NCBI GenBank assembly: GCA_009103225.1
Contig: RHPI01001819.1
Span: 99,879-163,878 of the forward strand
From: Chlorokybus atmophyticus
Lineage: Eukaryota > Streptophyta > Chlorokybophyceae > Chlorokybales > Chlorokybaceae
Direction: 5' to 3'
Length of the DNA: 64,000 nt
The notes beneath the pieces are model-generated. The model saw only the letters and a program-made list of their open reading frames with translations, did not search any database and was not told where the DNA came from. Position numbers and translations under genes: made by a program. Positions 47,800 to 60,589 of this stretch are shown here, piece by piece. Position 1 is the stretch's first letter. Each line of letters begins with the position of its first letter.

Positions 47800-50239
47800 G
47801 ACAACAATCACGCCTTACCCCTCGCAAACAAAGCCGCCGATGCCGCCAACGACGCCGCTACCTCCGCCCTCTGCCGTGGACTCTGGTCCGTACAAGGGTA
47901 CTGTCGTCCTTCATAGCGCGCCATGCATGGCAGGCCAACCAGGGATATCATCACGAGGGGACGATGATTGCTAGCCTGACGACGCAGCGGTGCGGCCCAA
48001 TCACTACCTGGGCAATCATTTGTGTTGTGCTGCAGCGCTGGCCGTGCGATTGCAACAATCGATGCAGTAAAGTGGACCTCACTCGCAATAGGCGTGGACG
48101 CCGTCAGATCGCCTCGCATGCAATCTCGTGCTGCACTGTCGCGGAGCTGTGCGTTCATGCTTATTTCTAAGGAATCCCTTTCAACCTCTGCATTGCACGC
48201 GTTGGCGCCTATGTGGGGCTCACGTGTTCAACGTTGCGTCGATTAATGAGGATTCACTCGGGGCGGGGATTGACGGCTTAGGCCTACGGAGGAATCCTCA
48301 CTGAGGATCCAAATGCTCATAAAACAGGGTGTACCATGCTTCAACATCTGATCCCACCCAACGTGTACCATAACATGGTTGGTAGATGTATGACGGTAGA
48401 CTACCGTCGGTAGTAGTTCGCATCAATGTGTCCGCAATTCACAATGTGTGGGACTCACGATCTTTGTTGTGAGCATAAACGCAAGACGTCATTGATTATA
48501 ATAGCTATTCATGGATGCTATCCTCATCTGCATGCTTAACGTGTTGGCATGTATGCATGTTAATTTGTAAATCCATAAACATAAATGTACATAACATTAT
48601 GTATAAACATATCAGTGCATATATGATAAGCCGCATCACGCATTGGTATTTACGTTTGTTAAAACTTGTATGGTGCGTGTTGCAGACACTGATACATGCA
48701 TGTCACTTAATGATCTGATATAACTAACTTTTTGCTCATGTTGTTGCACGTTTCTCGCATACTCTGCACATCTTGTTTTGTCAGATGATATGCTTGCGCA
48801 ACACATTATAAGTAAAATCACATGTTACAATAGTAACAACGGCATTAATATATCATTGTGTCAAATGATGTGCAATACGAAGAATGTCACATTACATGAT
48901 ACGGCAACAACCCTTTCCAATGTGGTAATTCATCCCGTTTAGCAAGTGATATGTAATCCTACATTTACATATTTATACATGTTGCAAATTTTCGCCACAA
49001 GTATATACGATATGGATTATGACTGGCTCCATCCGAATTCTGCTTCTTACATTAGCAAACTGTTATTAAACAATGCATGCATGCGCACTTCGTTTATGCC
49101 AAGTGGTGAGAGTATGCGTCATGCTCACATCATGCTGACACGTCATGCTCACCGCACATTCAACATTAATATTTTTATTTACTTTGCATCGTGGCATGCT
49201 ACTAATCCATACTATACTATAGAGTTTGCTTTACGCAACTCTTGTGTGTTATACATATTATGCATTGTTACGCATGCAGATGACACGCTCCCCTCTCCTT
49301 CACCCAAAACGGTGTAATTGGTTGAGGTGTATGATAATAAACCCCTCGGGTATGATGCTGTAGGGGGCTGGGGGGCACAACAGAATGCGTTAAACCGTTC
49401 ATGAAAGTCGTAGCAGCCTGCGAAGTGTAAATGATCGCACGCATTCTGTGCCGTCAGATCTGTTTCGACTTACGTAATGACTTACATAATGAGTCCAATA
49501 CATTGCGCGCCATCCTGAAGGCGCGCATTGTGGCTGCTTCTGCCGCAACCGACGCCTCAACGACCGTTACTCCGGAGCGCAGCAGCACGTTTTTTGGTGG
49601 AGGAGCTCACGTCGGCGACGTCGCGTTGAATGTGCGACCTGCGACGCGATCCGCGGCTGGATCCTGGAATCACCGTTATTCGATTTTGTTGCGGATTACC
49701 AGCAACCTGCGCTGATGATGAGGGGTCCATGTGCACTGGCTGCGTTTCTCGTGTAGCGCTCGGTCACTGGCGACGCTTTCGTGTCATGCTTAAGCAATCG
49801 CACTGGCTCCCGGTGGCTTTATATAAGAGCCAATGTGGCTCAATTTCATGTAAGTTACCTAGTGGCTCGGATAAACGATGATGTACCCCTTTACAAGCCG
49901 CCGTTTGCACAATTTACCATTTGTAGATTAACGGCTTTGAATTGGTGTTATTATGAAGTCATAAGCCATATGAATAGGTATGCAAGCTGTCTTATCAAGT
50001 TCACTTAATGCTACACATGCTGAATATCAATAAGCCTTGTTGCAACAGTTACCGTATGGCTTATAATACATCCGCGCGTCACATTATAGTGGTACGCCCG
50101 CACACATACAAATATACTTTTTTAAACCATGCGGTTATTGATGTTGTAGCATATGAAGTTGCTTTAACATACGGCGACATATTGCCTTATACAATAGGCA
50201 ATATGTCGAATCTTCTACCGCCGACAAGGGGTTAGGAAC

Positions 50240-50274
<35 letters not shown>

Positions 50275-50400
50275 TACAAGCGCGGGGCCCCCGGGAATTC
50301 TGGGAATGTGCATGCTGCACTGCACACATCCATGCATGTCTGCATCATCATAACACGATTCGTTAATTGTTGTCAGTAGGCTTGCCACCATCATCAGTGG
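47800..50400. other. Intergenic stretch, AT-rich in its right half
   Basis: No supported gene. Features seen are a hairpin with perfect 12-base arms CGACATATTGCC / GGCAATATGTCG at 50175-50208 and an (AT)n run at about 50244-50271. The frame at 49431-49715 has no recognisable domain. Confidence 0.4.
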
Positions 50401-50432
50401 TGTGGCAGCCAAGACAAGCAAGCGCGCTGGCG

Positions 50433-50474
<42 letters not shown>

Positions 50475-50525
50475 CGCGCGCGCATACTTGCGTGTGTATG
50501 CGCTTGTATGCACATGCTGTAACAG

Positions 50526-50628
50526 CACCACCATCGCCGGTGATGCCCCTTCAATCGTCTACCCCAACACCCACACCGCCTATGACAAGCCTTTCAGCGG
50601 CGTGGCCGCCACTGAGCAGAACTGAAAG
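50526..50628 (+). CDS. Exon-like fragment of a secreted-protein gene
   Basis: After a TG-rich tract and an AG (about 50525), the frame reads TTIAGDAPSIVYPNTHTAYD and then KPFSGVAATEQN. The style (beta-rich, Ser/Thr/Asn) is like the secreted-protein exons near 27.7 kb. It is followed directly by an LTR, so the exon is probably truncated by retrotransposon insertion. Its last 57 bases are repeated at 52942-53000. Confidence 0.35.
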
Positions 50629-51028
50629 TGAGGTCACATCAATTTAATGTGACCTATTATACCAAGAGTATATTAAATATACACCTCTCAATAATTAACT
50701 CAAAATTAGACATTGACCCTTCAGGCAGAGTACAAATGAAATCTAGCGTGAGCCAATCACAGCTCTGATAAGGTACCTATCGAAAGATACCTATCGTAAG
50801 GTACTCAACGAAATGGTGATCACATTTTATCAAATGTGACTATAAATAGCCTTGAATAAGCGGTTCGACACCCATTGGGACTTATTTAAGCTATGATAAA
50901 GCATCATAGCCCTTGATAAGCGAGGAATCGTAAAAAAGAGGTATGAATAAGCATATTTGGATACCTATTCGTACAGAATGTGTTATTTAGGTAGCAATAA
51001 TACCCCTATTATTATTGCTCCCGTTACA
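50629..51028 (-). mobile_element. 3' LTR of a Ty3-type chromovirus (minus orientation)
   Basis: In the element's orientation it begins TGTAACGGGAGCAATAA and ends GATGTGACCTCA. A polypurine tract (AAGTGGGGGGGAA, plus-strand 51029-51041) lies immediately upstream in that orientation, as required for a 3' LTR. It is about 400 bases long and matches 53001-53412 along its length. Confidence 0.8.
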
Positions 51029-51214
51029 TTCCCCCCCACTTAGGTTTTCAACGTCCTTGTTGAACTCAAGTTGATCAGGCTTGATTCTGAGTTATTGTAA
51101 CCAGTGAGATAGCAGGAAATGACAGGGTGGTACTGAGACTGCACTGCCAGTCTGTCATTAACCAAGCCCATAGTTTTATGGGTCGGGACGTGTGTCCCAG
51201 TAAGCTCAAAACTC

Positions 51215-52941
51215 GCGGCAGTGAGTAAGATGCCTGTCGGGCTCTCAAATGTTATGTTCCGGGCCATACCCTTTCCATTTCACCAAATAGCGGGTTGCGC
51301 GTCCCCGCCTATTCAGCTTATGCTAAAACATAGTTTAACCTCGTATTCGAGCTCGCTGTCCACCTCAACCGGTGGTGGTGGAGGCTGTGTTCTACCGTCT
51401 AAGCGGTATGGTTTCAACAAGTTCACGTGGAACACGTTGTGTATATAGGGGCAATTGCAGTCGATAAGCGTGCGTACCAACTCTATCAGTGATAGAAAAA
51501 GAGTTTAACCATCGGGGCAGCAACTTGCGAGCACCCGTACCTTGAATGGTCACTTTGTTTGCGTTAAGCAAAACTTCATCGCCGACATCAAAAGTGACCA
51601 TTCTCCGATGTGTATCAGCATAAGCTTTTTGCCTGTCCTGTGCTTCTGATAGACATAGCTTGGCTCGAGTCAAATTTTCTTGCATATCAGGGCAAATTCT
51701 TTTGCCGCTGGTACAGTCAGGGCATTGCCAGGTACACGCAATGACGCTGGTATTTTCGGGCGAATCTCACAATTCAAGAAAAATGGGGTTTCCTTTACAC
51801 TTTCCTGCCACGCATTGTTCACAGCGAACTCTGCCATTGGCAAGTACCTGTCCCAATCAGCATGGTTAGGAGCCACATAGTGGCGAAGCATTTCTTCCAG
51901 TATTCGATTTGCTCGCTCAGTTTGTCCATCCGTTTGCGGCTGGAAAGTAGTCGACATGCTTTGTTGTACCCCTAACAATTCACAGACTTCTCTCCAAAAC
52001 TTGGAGACAAACCGAGGATCACGATCTGTGATAAGCTCACGCAGTTCACCGTGAACGCGAAAGACCGTGAAAACAAATAAATGTGCTAAGTCCCGTGCAC
52101 TCACATTTGTGCAACACGGGGCAAAGTTTGGTCAAACGGTCGACAAAAACCACAATAGCAGTGTATTTAGCTGCTGTTTCAGGTAGGTCAGTAATCAAAT
52201 CCATACTGACACTATCCCACTTTTGTTCTGGGATTATCAATGGTTTAAGCAATCCCGCTTGTTTTTGTTGTAGTGGCTTATTACGTTGACACACGTCACA
52301 TGTGCGAACATATTGATCCACATCAGCTGACATTAACGGCCACCAGTATAACTGTTGCGCAGCTTTGAGTGTTTTGTGTTTCCCTAAATGCCCAGCATAC
52401 GGCGGGTCATGCACTGATTGTAAGCATTGCTTACGCAAGTCGCCAGAGTTGGGAATGACCAGCTGCTCCCCTTTATACCAGAGATTGCCAATAGCAGTAA
52501 GCTGTTGCAAGTTGGTTTGACTGCTAAACCAATCATCTGAGTTATATCCTGTGGACACTTCCTTTAGGGTTGGATCTTCAGGCTGTTGCATATTACGCGT
52601 ACTTCGAGAGCGCGTAAGTGCCCAATGAGAAGGGCTACTACTTAGTGGATCCGCCACATTGGTGCGACCCGGACGGTATTGCCAAGTGAAAGTGAAACGA
52701 GAAATGAATTCGTTCCACCTAGCTTGCCGCCTCGACAGGTTCTGTTGCGTATGAAAGAATGTGAGCGGGTTGTGATCAATAATCACTGAAAACTCCACAC
52801 CTTCTAAGTAGCAACGCCATGTGCGCAGCGTGTGCACCACCCCGAGCAATTCCTGCTCAGTGGTTGTGTAATTACGTTCAGCAGGAATGAACTTTCTGCT
52901 TTCATATGCACATGGTCTGTCATCCTGTAGAAGGACTGCCC
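51215..52941 (-). pseudogene. Ty3/gypsy chromovirus Pol remnant: RNase H, integrase, chromodomain
   Basis: Minus-strand frames in order show RNase H from AVLLQDDRPCAYESRKF (about 52930) through NYTTTEQELLGVVHTL and VIIDHNPLTFF. The integrase zinc module follows (HDPPYAGHLGKH, then RTCDVCQRNKP), then the catalytic D,D,E in VSMDLITDLPE, ELITDRDPRF and QTDGQTERANRILEEM. The chromodomain appears as DSELEYEV and RYLVKWKGYGPEHN, ended by a stop near 51245. Frameshifts near 52090, 51680 and in the chromodomain break it. Protease and reverse transcriptase are absent; the remnant stops inside RNase H at 52941, where host-like sequence begins. It cannot move by itself. Confidence 0.8.
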
Positions 52942-53000
52942 CACACCGCCTATGACAAGCCTTTCAGCGGCGTGGCCGCCACTGAGCAGAGAGCTGAAAG

Positions 53001-53412
53001 TGAGGTCACATCAGTTCGATGTGACCTTTTATACCAAGAGTATATCAAATATACACCTCTCGATAATTAACTCACAGCTAGACATCGACCCTACAGATAG
53101 GGTAGTTAGGAAATCTAGCGTGAGCTAATCACAGCTCAGATAAGGTACCTATCAATAAGGTACCTATCGAAAGATACCTATCGTAAGGTACCCAACAAGA
53201 TAGTGATCACATTTTATGAAATGTGACACTAAATAGGCTTCAAGCGGTTCTACACCCATTGGGACTTATTTAAGCTATATTAAAGCATCATAGCCTATAA
53301 TAAGCGAGAAACCGTAGAAAAGAGGTATAAAAAAGCATACTTAGATACTTATTCATACAAAATGTGTTATTTAGGTAGCAATAATACCCCTATTATTATT
53401 GCTCCCGTTACA
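53001..53412 (-). mobile_element. Second LTR copy, apparently solo
   Basis: About 412 bases matching the 3' LTR at 50629-51028. No primer-binding site follows it in the element's orientation; instead the 59 bases next to it (52942-53000) repeat the exon-like sequence found beside the first LTR. It is therefore not the ordinary 5' LTR of the remnant between them. Confidence 0.75.
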
Positions 53413-54050
53413 CATGCACACACTTATCAAACAAGGCAAGGCAGATATCTTCGTCTTGCCAACGAAGTACAAGTACTCTCGTCATCAACCACGTTAGTCA
53501 CAATACGACTCATTCAGTGTGCAAGCATTAGCATGGCACACGGACACTGTCTGAGATATGTTATGAGGCTCAACCCTTCAACTGTAGTACATGTATTGGA
53601 TGATGCCACGCCAGAGCATAGAAATGTAATGTGCTGCTCGTGAAGTGTGTGAAAGGGGACAACACTATGTAACTTGGTGAGACAGCACTGTCCTAGTCAA
53701 GTGCAGCCTCATGGATGGCATCATGTTGTGTGCTGCCGGCACAGCAAGCAGTCATCAGAACATGCGTGGTGTAGTTGGGAGGTGGATGATGCTTGCTTGC
53801 ATTCCAACATACGTCGCAGAAAAGTATGTGAGATGCGAAGTGTGGGTGTGGTTCGTGCATATGTGTCGATGAGTGCGCCACCCAAGTCGTACGCTAGCAC
53901 CTCAGCATGGCGTTCTTCGTCATCGCATGGACAGCAGGCACAATACATGAATAGAGCATGTGTCATACGGATGGAAGTGAGTGTCTGTGCGTGGGCACGC
54001 GCGTGTTTTCGTATGTGTGTGCGCAAGCGCATTGCACGGGTGTGTGCAGG
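53413..54050. other. Stretch with unresolved exon-like pieces
   Basis: The plus-strand frame 53530-53642 (MRLNPSTVVHVLDDATPE) could be an exon upstream of the PhoX-like gene. No domain is recognisable and splice sites are not convincing. Confidence 0.25.
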
Positions 54051-55225
54051 TTGGTACGGGTGCTCAGATATACAACGTCCAGGACTTCACCTCGTTGCTC
54101 ACAGTCGACGGGAAGCTCTACACCATCACACACTTGGAATCCCCCGACGTACTGTTGCTGTTGCTGCTGTTGTTGGTACTACTATCACTCTCGTCGTTGA
54201 CATATACTTTGTGCAATGCATGCCATTTCTCCTTGCAGCCGAGCATAATGCACGCCACGGAGGTGGAGCAATAACCCCGACACGGGTATATTAAAAGCGA
54301 AGTGGACCCTCGCTGTGTGGCACAATGTGGTTGTGGAGCGCATGCGCAAGATTGGTGGGCGAGAGGCAGTGTGCGTGAGATACAAGTGTGATGTGATACA
54401 TATACACATGTGCAGATGACCACCGTGGCATGTGAGGGCACCGTCGATGCGCGGGAGTATGAGCGGCTCGTAGCCAGTGAAGACTCCTCAGCCCCATGGC
54501 CGTAAGCGTGTGTGTGTGTGCGTGTGTGCGTGCGCGCGTGCGTGTCAATATGGCTTGATGAGCGTGCATGGTGTAAGTTAACGCGTATGCACGCACACGT
54601 GAACATAATTAAAAACGCATGTGTCAACGTCAGGGTTGGAGTGCCTGAAGGTGAATGCAGGCAAGGAGGTGCTAGCATCGCGGTACAAGACGAGGAGGTA
54701 TGCGTAGACGGCTCACCACACACACACGCACGGACTCCGTGTGCGGCGCACACACGCACGCACGCAGGTACGCGATTTACGTGGGTGCCAGCGTGGAGTT
54801 TACGAAGCTGGAGGGCCTCACTTCTTCTCCCGCCGCCGCAAAGCCCTCTACGTCGCCGTCTCCAAAGTCTACCAGAGTGAGTGTTGTGAGTGTGCGAGCA
54901 GCGTGCACACCTACACCCACACATGCTGCTTCTCTCTCGGGCGTGGAGAACCACCTGGACAGGGGCACGCCCTCTCGACAGAGTGTGACGCCGGCATCCT
55001 CAAATGGAATGCCACACGTACACACCACCGGGTCGACTCCCACTTTGTGGCGAAGACGCCGACTGCTGTGGTGGTTGGGTCGGCCCGGTGACGCACTCTC
55101 TCCCTTCAGCGTGTACACGGAGCACGAGGGTGAGAGAGGGTGCGACGTCGGGAGCATCGCCAACCCAGACAACCTCGCAATCAAGGACGAGTACAACACG
55201 CTCGGTGTGTTGCGTGGGTGCGTAT
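54051..55225 (+). CDS. PhoX/DUF839-like beta-propeller protein, partial exons with apparent frameshifts
   Basis: Exon-like pieces in order: NVQDFTSLLTVDGKLYTITH (54075-54134); MHATEVEQ then, one frame over, NPDTGILKAKWT (54246-54315); FTKLEGLTSSP then, one frame over, RRKALYVAVSKVYQ (54800-54880); and CDVGSIANPDNLAIKDEYN (55141-55197). The series resembles PhoX/DUF839 proteins, where a 'T.(M/L)EG..' strand with 'LYVA.S' is followed by 'I.NPDN'. Such proteins include calcium-dependent alkaline phosphatases and related secreted enzymes. Two one-base shifts (near 54275 and 54840) mean either assembly errors or a pseudogene. Activity cannot be judged from these parts. Confidence 0.45.
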
Positions 55226-58020
55226 AAACTGCGCGGTTGTCTCTGGCTATCTACACTCGTGTATACGGACACCCACGCATACGCACACGCGTACATAGGC
55301 ACAAAACCGTGCAGGGACACGGACATAGACGCACACATGTATGCACCTACCTGCCCTTCACTACAACTCTCGCTCGCATCACACGTGGACACCCCGCGTG
55401 GCACTGCGTGCATCCTCATGTGTCTTGTGTGAGCTGTAGCTGCTGTACGTAGTGCACGCACATAAAGCAGGCAAGCTGAGCTGATGTGGTTTGGCTTTCT
55501 TCACACCGCACAAGCATCAACTCCATGCGCTAAAAAGCACATGTCGCGTAGAAAGCATCAACACGCATGTCGTAAGGTGCGCAAGCGAGAGAGTTTGCTA
55601 GGCGACCCAACACACGCACACATGTCGCACGATAGGCTATTGGTGTTTTGCCAGAGCATGCACTGCAACTTCCCTGTCAACCATCAGTTTCATTGCCACT
55701 CGAGCCCAACAACACGCATACCGCGAGCACGCGAGGGCAACGGCTTACAAGGTGCAAATAGCGTGGTCAGATTACCAGACAGAGTTAACGAGTCCGGCTC
55801 CCCACATGATAGTGGGTGGCGGATGGTGCCCACCTACGAGATCTAGATGGTCTCATTCACTTCCGAATGCTTGCGTGCTATGACTTACCCCCACATTGCT
55901 GTGACCTGGTGGCCAAGGTGCAATCCAAGGACACAAACGTGTGCGTGTGCGTATGCTGATGTGCTCTCCCCTCTCCAAAGCGCTCTGTCACCATGCCCAT
56001 GACCAAGCCTTCCAGCACAGGGTTATTCTGCTGCCAAGCCGCGCGTGAGCGTGTACGCGAGTGCGTGCGTGCGTGCGTGGGTGCGTGGGTGCAGGTGGGG
56101 GTGGGGGTGGGTGTGTGGGTGTAGATGTCGCAAGCGTGCGGGCTGCCTTTGCAGTGCAGTGGCGAGGAGAGGGAGAAGCACAGACAGAAACGCATGCATC
56201 CACACGCGTCAACCTCCCCCCCTCCCCACCCCATGCGTGTGCCTATCTTTTGCCTGCCTTCGACTCAGAACTTGCTGTGCTCGCCGGTGGTTGCCGCACT
56301 GCGCCCGCCGATGTTGTCGCAACACGTTGCTCACCGACTTACGCAAGCATACAGCAAAGCCACACAGTACAGCCACAACGTGATTACGACGGTTGGCTCA
56401 ATGAACTATGACTGTGAGGTTTATTCATGTTGTTGCAACAGCAGCGGCGACAATGACTTGCGCACTCTCTGTGTATGGACACATCGGGTGCTAACACAGC
56501 CAAGACGACATCACCTGGCACATGTGCATGTGTGTGTGTGTGTTTGGTTGAGAAGAGATATGCGGGAGGGGGAGGAGAGGAGTGAGAGAAGCAAAGTGCA
56601 GCAGGGCGAACGTTCGCATGCGTGAGCTCGTGACAATGGCAGAGCTGGGAGTCACCATGTGCAGCATCTTGTCATCGGTGCGGGCACGCGCAGGTAGAAG
56701 GGAGGGGCTCGTGCACGCTTGTTTGCAGCGCTCAAGCTTGCATACCTCTTGCGTGTGGATGTGTGCTTGCGTACTGTACGTGCACGGTGCATGCACGGGC
56801 ATGTGCGTGTGCACGTGTTCTGGAGGGACGTGTGTTCACAAAAGCGTGTGTGCATCCGGGGGCGGATGCACGTATAACTGTGCAAGCATGTATTATCATG
56901 TACAACTTGAACCATGTCCTAGCTTAAGGTTGTCCTCCTCCGTCCTCTGCGCCTAACACCCACACACGCACACAACAACAAGAGCATTAAGCCTGAGCTT
57001 CAACCGCGATGACCGCAAGCTGTCTCCAACAAACTCATCTTCATGGAGTCGCGTATGCGCGGTCAGCGTGTGTGCACGTGCACGCAAGCATACCCATCCA
57101 TCTCTCATCACACAAGGATGCCGACATGCACTGATGTGTGCACAGCGGCAATGACACTTCACCTTGCTTGTGGTAGTGTGCTGAACAACATGCGTGACGT
57201 GCTTCACCTCGTGCATGAGCGCGTGTCATGCTGCGCAGCGAATCGTAGACAATAAGAAATACTGACACCCGCGCCAACGCGTACACCTGGAGTGGCGATT
57301 CTGATTATGGCAAGCTCTCACGCATTGGTACTGGTACGTGCACATCATCGGCGTTGTGTCTGTGTGTATTTGGCACAAGCGTGCGCGCATGCGTGCGTAC
57401 GTGCGTGTGTGTGTGTGCGTGTGTGCGTATACAGAATAGTATGGATTGCGTGTGTGTGTGTGCGCGCGCGCGCAGGCAGGCAGGCGTTTGACGCCATCTG
57501 ACTACATGGCTTGAACACTGTCCATGGCGCACATACGCACACGTGCACGCGCCATGGCGCACATACGCACACGCACCGTTGTATCGTCCAGGCAGTAGCG
57601 ACAGAGCGCACGGAGTGGAGGCGTTTGTGCCTGCCTCATCTGGACGTCGAAGGGTAGGCATACCTGTTCAATACTGTGCAGAACCCGAAGGCGGCGGATG
57701 GAAACCTTGGGAAGGACTGCGCTGTGTGGATCGCCATGTATGCGAGCAAGCGTGCGTACATGCAGCAGGTATGCTGATGAGAGACACATCGTGCACGCCA
57801 TGCAGATACACACGTACTGCGGCCTACCAATTGTGCTTGTGCGCGTTGTCATGTAGCCTACGGCATGTCCGATGCGCATGCATTTGGCAACATGCTGTCG
57901 ATGCTTGCGAATACGCGTTGTTTGCTGGATGTACGTGTTCGAGTGCGTGTGTAGGAAGCTGTGCGCATTGTGTGGACATTACGCTGCTGGCCATGCATAG
58001 AGTTTGAGAGGGTATGCTGG
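55226..58020 (+). other. Exon-like pieces of unassigned gene(s) in TG-rich sequence
   Basis: Several plus-strand pieces look like exons bounded by AG and GT: TYLPFTTTLARITRGHP (about 55350), SLSFNRDDRKLSPTNSSS (about 56992-57045), YTWSGDSDYGKLSRI (about 57281-57326) and NTVQNPKAADGNLGKDCAVW (about 57671-57730). They may extend the PhoX-like gene or belong to another secreted protein. TG-rich tracts between them look like introns. I could not join them into a reading frame. Confidence 0.3.
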
Positions 58021-59155
58021 CAAGCACCCTTCAAAGCCTGCAATTGAGCCAATTGCATGCGACTAGGTGTTGTAAGGTATGTATTATGTTGGCGTGTGTG
58101 TACGTCAAAACAAATTATTATTATACAGCCACCAATTGCGGCTGTAGTCAGTTTCCGGAGGCGAACAATGCCTTGCGCCTGTGCAGTAGGCGGGCATCTC
58201 CTTTGCACAATGTTTGTTCTGTTACATCACACTGTCTATCGGTGTGGCATGCATGCGCAATGCTTCGTCATGCAGGTAATGCACACAAGGGGAGCAACTC
58301 CCTTCGGCAGTGCTTAGCGGGTTGCAATACACAGCAGTGACACAGTTTGAGTGCACCCATGTGCTTATGTTCCCCAATGACTACAGCAAAGCTCCTTGCA
58401 CAATGCGCATAGCGAGTGGGAGCATGATGCGCATGCCATGCTTGCATGCATGTATCTGCATCCTAAAATCAGCGAGGCAGCTCATTGGCACAGCCTTTGG
58501 ATGAGGGGTGTCGTATGTGCATGCGCACAAGAGAGGGGGCAATATGTTTTTGGATGTCATGCTTCAGCGGTAGGTGGGTTCAGGTGCTTGTGTAGGCTGT
58601 TCATGCAACCAAAGAGCTTCTTGGTAGACCCTTTCGCCGATGTGCAGCCCAAAGAGCACAATCGCCTCTCCTTGCACAGTCTTGTATGCACAGAAAGCAA
58701 GGTCATGTATGGGTGTATGGGGTCTAGACAACAGCCACTTCTTAGAGCTGAAGTTAGCAATCCACTTTTTAGATGTGCCACACATGAAAACTACTTATGG
58801 GCATGACATGCATGTTGCATGTTGTTGCGCAAAGCGTCTGATCTATGCAACTCCGAGTTACAGCGTGTCAGTGAATACAGTGCTGCCGCATTGTAATTGA
58901 CACTGGCATACAGCGAGTAAACACAGGACAACAAGGGCTGGGTGGCAAAAGTTGTGACACTATCTAGCCAAAGTACAACCTCAATAATAAGGCCTGTATC
59001 GATAGCCTCGCCCCCGCCCTCTTTGTGGGCTGCAATGCAACAACCAAACCCATGGTCAGACAGTTGGTGTGACACGAGTGTCAGCACCAAGCAACATTTG
59101 TCAGTAGTCAACGCAGCTTTTGCAAGGCTGCTGCTGCCACACTGGCTTGGCTTGC
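58021..59155. other. Stretch without a supported gene
   Basis: No recognisable coding motif on either strand. It should include the 3' untranslated region of the PABPN1-type gene on its right side. Confidence 0.4.
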
Positions 59156-60589
59156 TTACCCAAAGCCCCGACCTCTTCCTCTCGGCGCATATGGCGCATA
59201 TCCTCCCCGATAACCTCCCCTGCCGCGACCCCGCAGCTTCATACCAGGCACATTGGTCCGCTTTGCTGAGACCTGGGGCATAGCTGTGTCACAACACAAC
59301 AACTCTGTGCTCACAAGGCACACGCAGGGGAACATGGGTCCAGTAAGGTTGAGAGCAGCATTCGCAGATCTGAAAAGCGGGCACTATTGGGTTAAGGCAC
59401 CTTGATCTGACGCCCACGAATCTCACTCTCATTCAGAAGCGTAGCATTTTGAACGGCATCTGCTTCCAGAAACTCAAGATATGCAAACCTGCACCAAAAC
59501 CAAGTAGTTGGCCACAGTTGACACGATTCACCAGACTGCTATTGCAAATGTATGTATGCAATCGACGCAGTGACCAGACTGGTGAATCTGTATTACATAC
59601 CCTTTGGGAGCCCCAAACTGGTCCGTCAAGATAGTAACTCGGTTAACTGTCCCACATGACGAGAAATGCGCTTGCAACTCCTCAGGTGTGGTGTTATAGT
59701 CAACCTGCAGGGTATAAGATAAGTACCAAAGCATTATTACAAAGTTATGCCAGGTATGCATCTCCACGTAACAATGCTATCAGGCAAGGATCACAGTTCA
59801 TGTCGCTCACGTTGCCTATGTATATCGAACGCGCGTCTGCCTCTTCTTTGTTTGCAGAAGCAGCTGCATTTTCTGCGAGCAACAACAGCCAGTACGTATA
59901 TAGCCAAAGCCAAAGCAGCCGTATATGTGCGAGGCAGGAGCTGTGACATGCTACCAAAGACATGCTAACTGTGCACCTTGACTCCCGTTCATCTCCTTTT
60001 CTACTTTTGCTTGCATGGCACGCAGCTTTGCAGCCTCTTCCTCCATCTCCTTCAATCGCCGCTTCATGGCTTCCAACTCCTGCGGCAACAAGACCTTACA
60101 TAACTTGAGAAACACACACATACTTCGTGCTCACAATGTCCCACGTAAAAGGCAGTTATCTGGCAATCAGTGTGGCTCTGCAAACGACTCTGTTACCTGT
60201 AATTTACCAGCATCCTACAGACCAATTAATGACAGGCATGCTGCGCTTGTGTGTGTAAAGTGCATGTGAGGACTGGCATCAAGATACACATGCTACATAC
60301 ATGCTAAAAGTGTTAAAGAACACCGCGGCACAGCCATGCAGCTAATCACTAGGCGCAAACAGCAGTTGCAACTCAAGCAAGCTAACAATGCTGCGCAACT
60401 TCTGTCCGCCTGCTCAGCTTGCCAGCTGGGCCGCAATGCACGCTCAACCAATCTTAGTGTACGCAGAGGAAAGCAGCCACTCACAGACGAGTCGTCCTTT
60501 TCTCCAGCGTTGCCGTCCTCATCGCCCTCCAGCTCCCCCTCCACGTCCTCGGGCAGCTCTCCGCCATAAACCTCATCCTCCTCGTCCAT
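59156..60589 (-). CDS. PABPN1: Nuclear poly(A)-binding protein, PABPN1/PABP2 type, six exons
   Basis: The gene model closes exactly: exons 60589-60485, 60079-59977, 59872-59811, 59704-59601, 59488-59401 and 59272-59156 total 579 bases (192 residues and a stop), all with GT-AG borders and matching phases. The protein has an acidic N-terminus ([19 protein letters not shown]), a short coiled coil ([19 protein letters not shown]) and one RRM. RNP2 is [29 protein letters not shown] and RNP1 KGFAYLEF follow. The C-terminus is Arg/Gly-rich ([20 protein letters not shown]) after the family's conserved KRTNVPG. In other eukaryotes this nuclear protein coats growing poly(A) tails and stimulates poly(A) polymerase. 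The length is typical of plant PABN proteins. The stop TAA overlaps a GTAAGC that could instead be a donor, so a short extra exon is possible. Confidence 0.92.
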
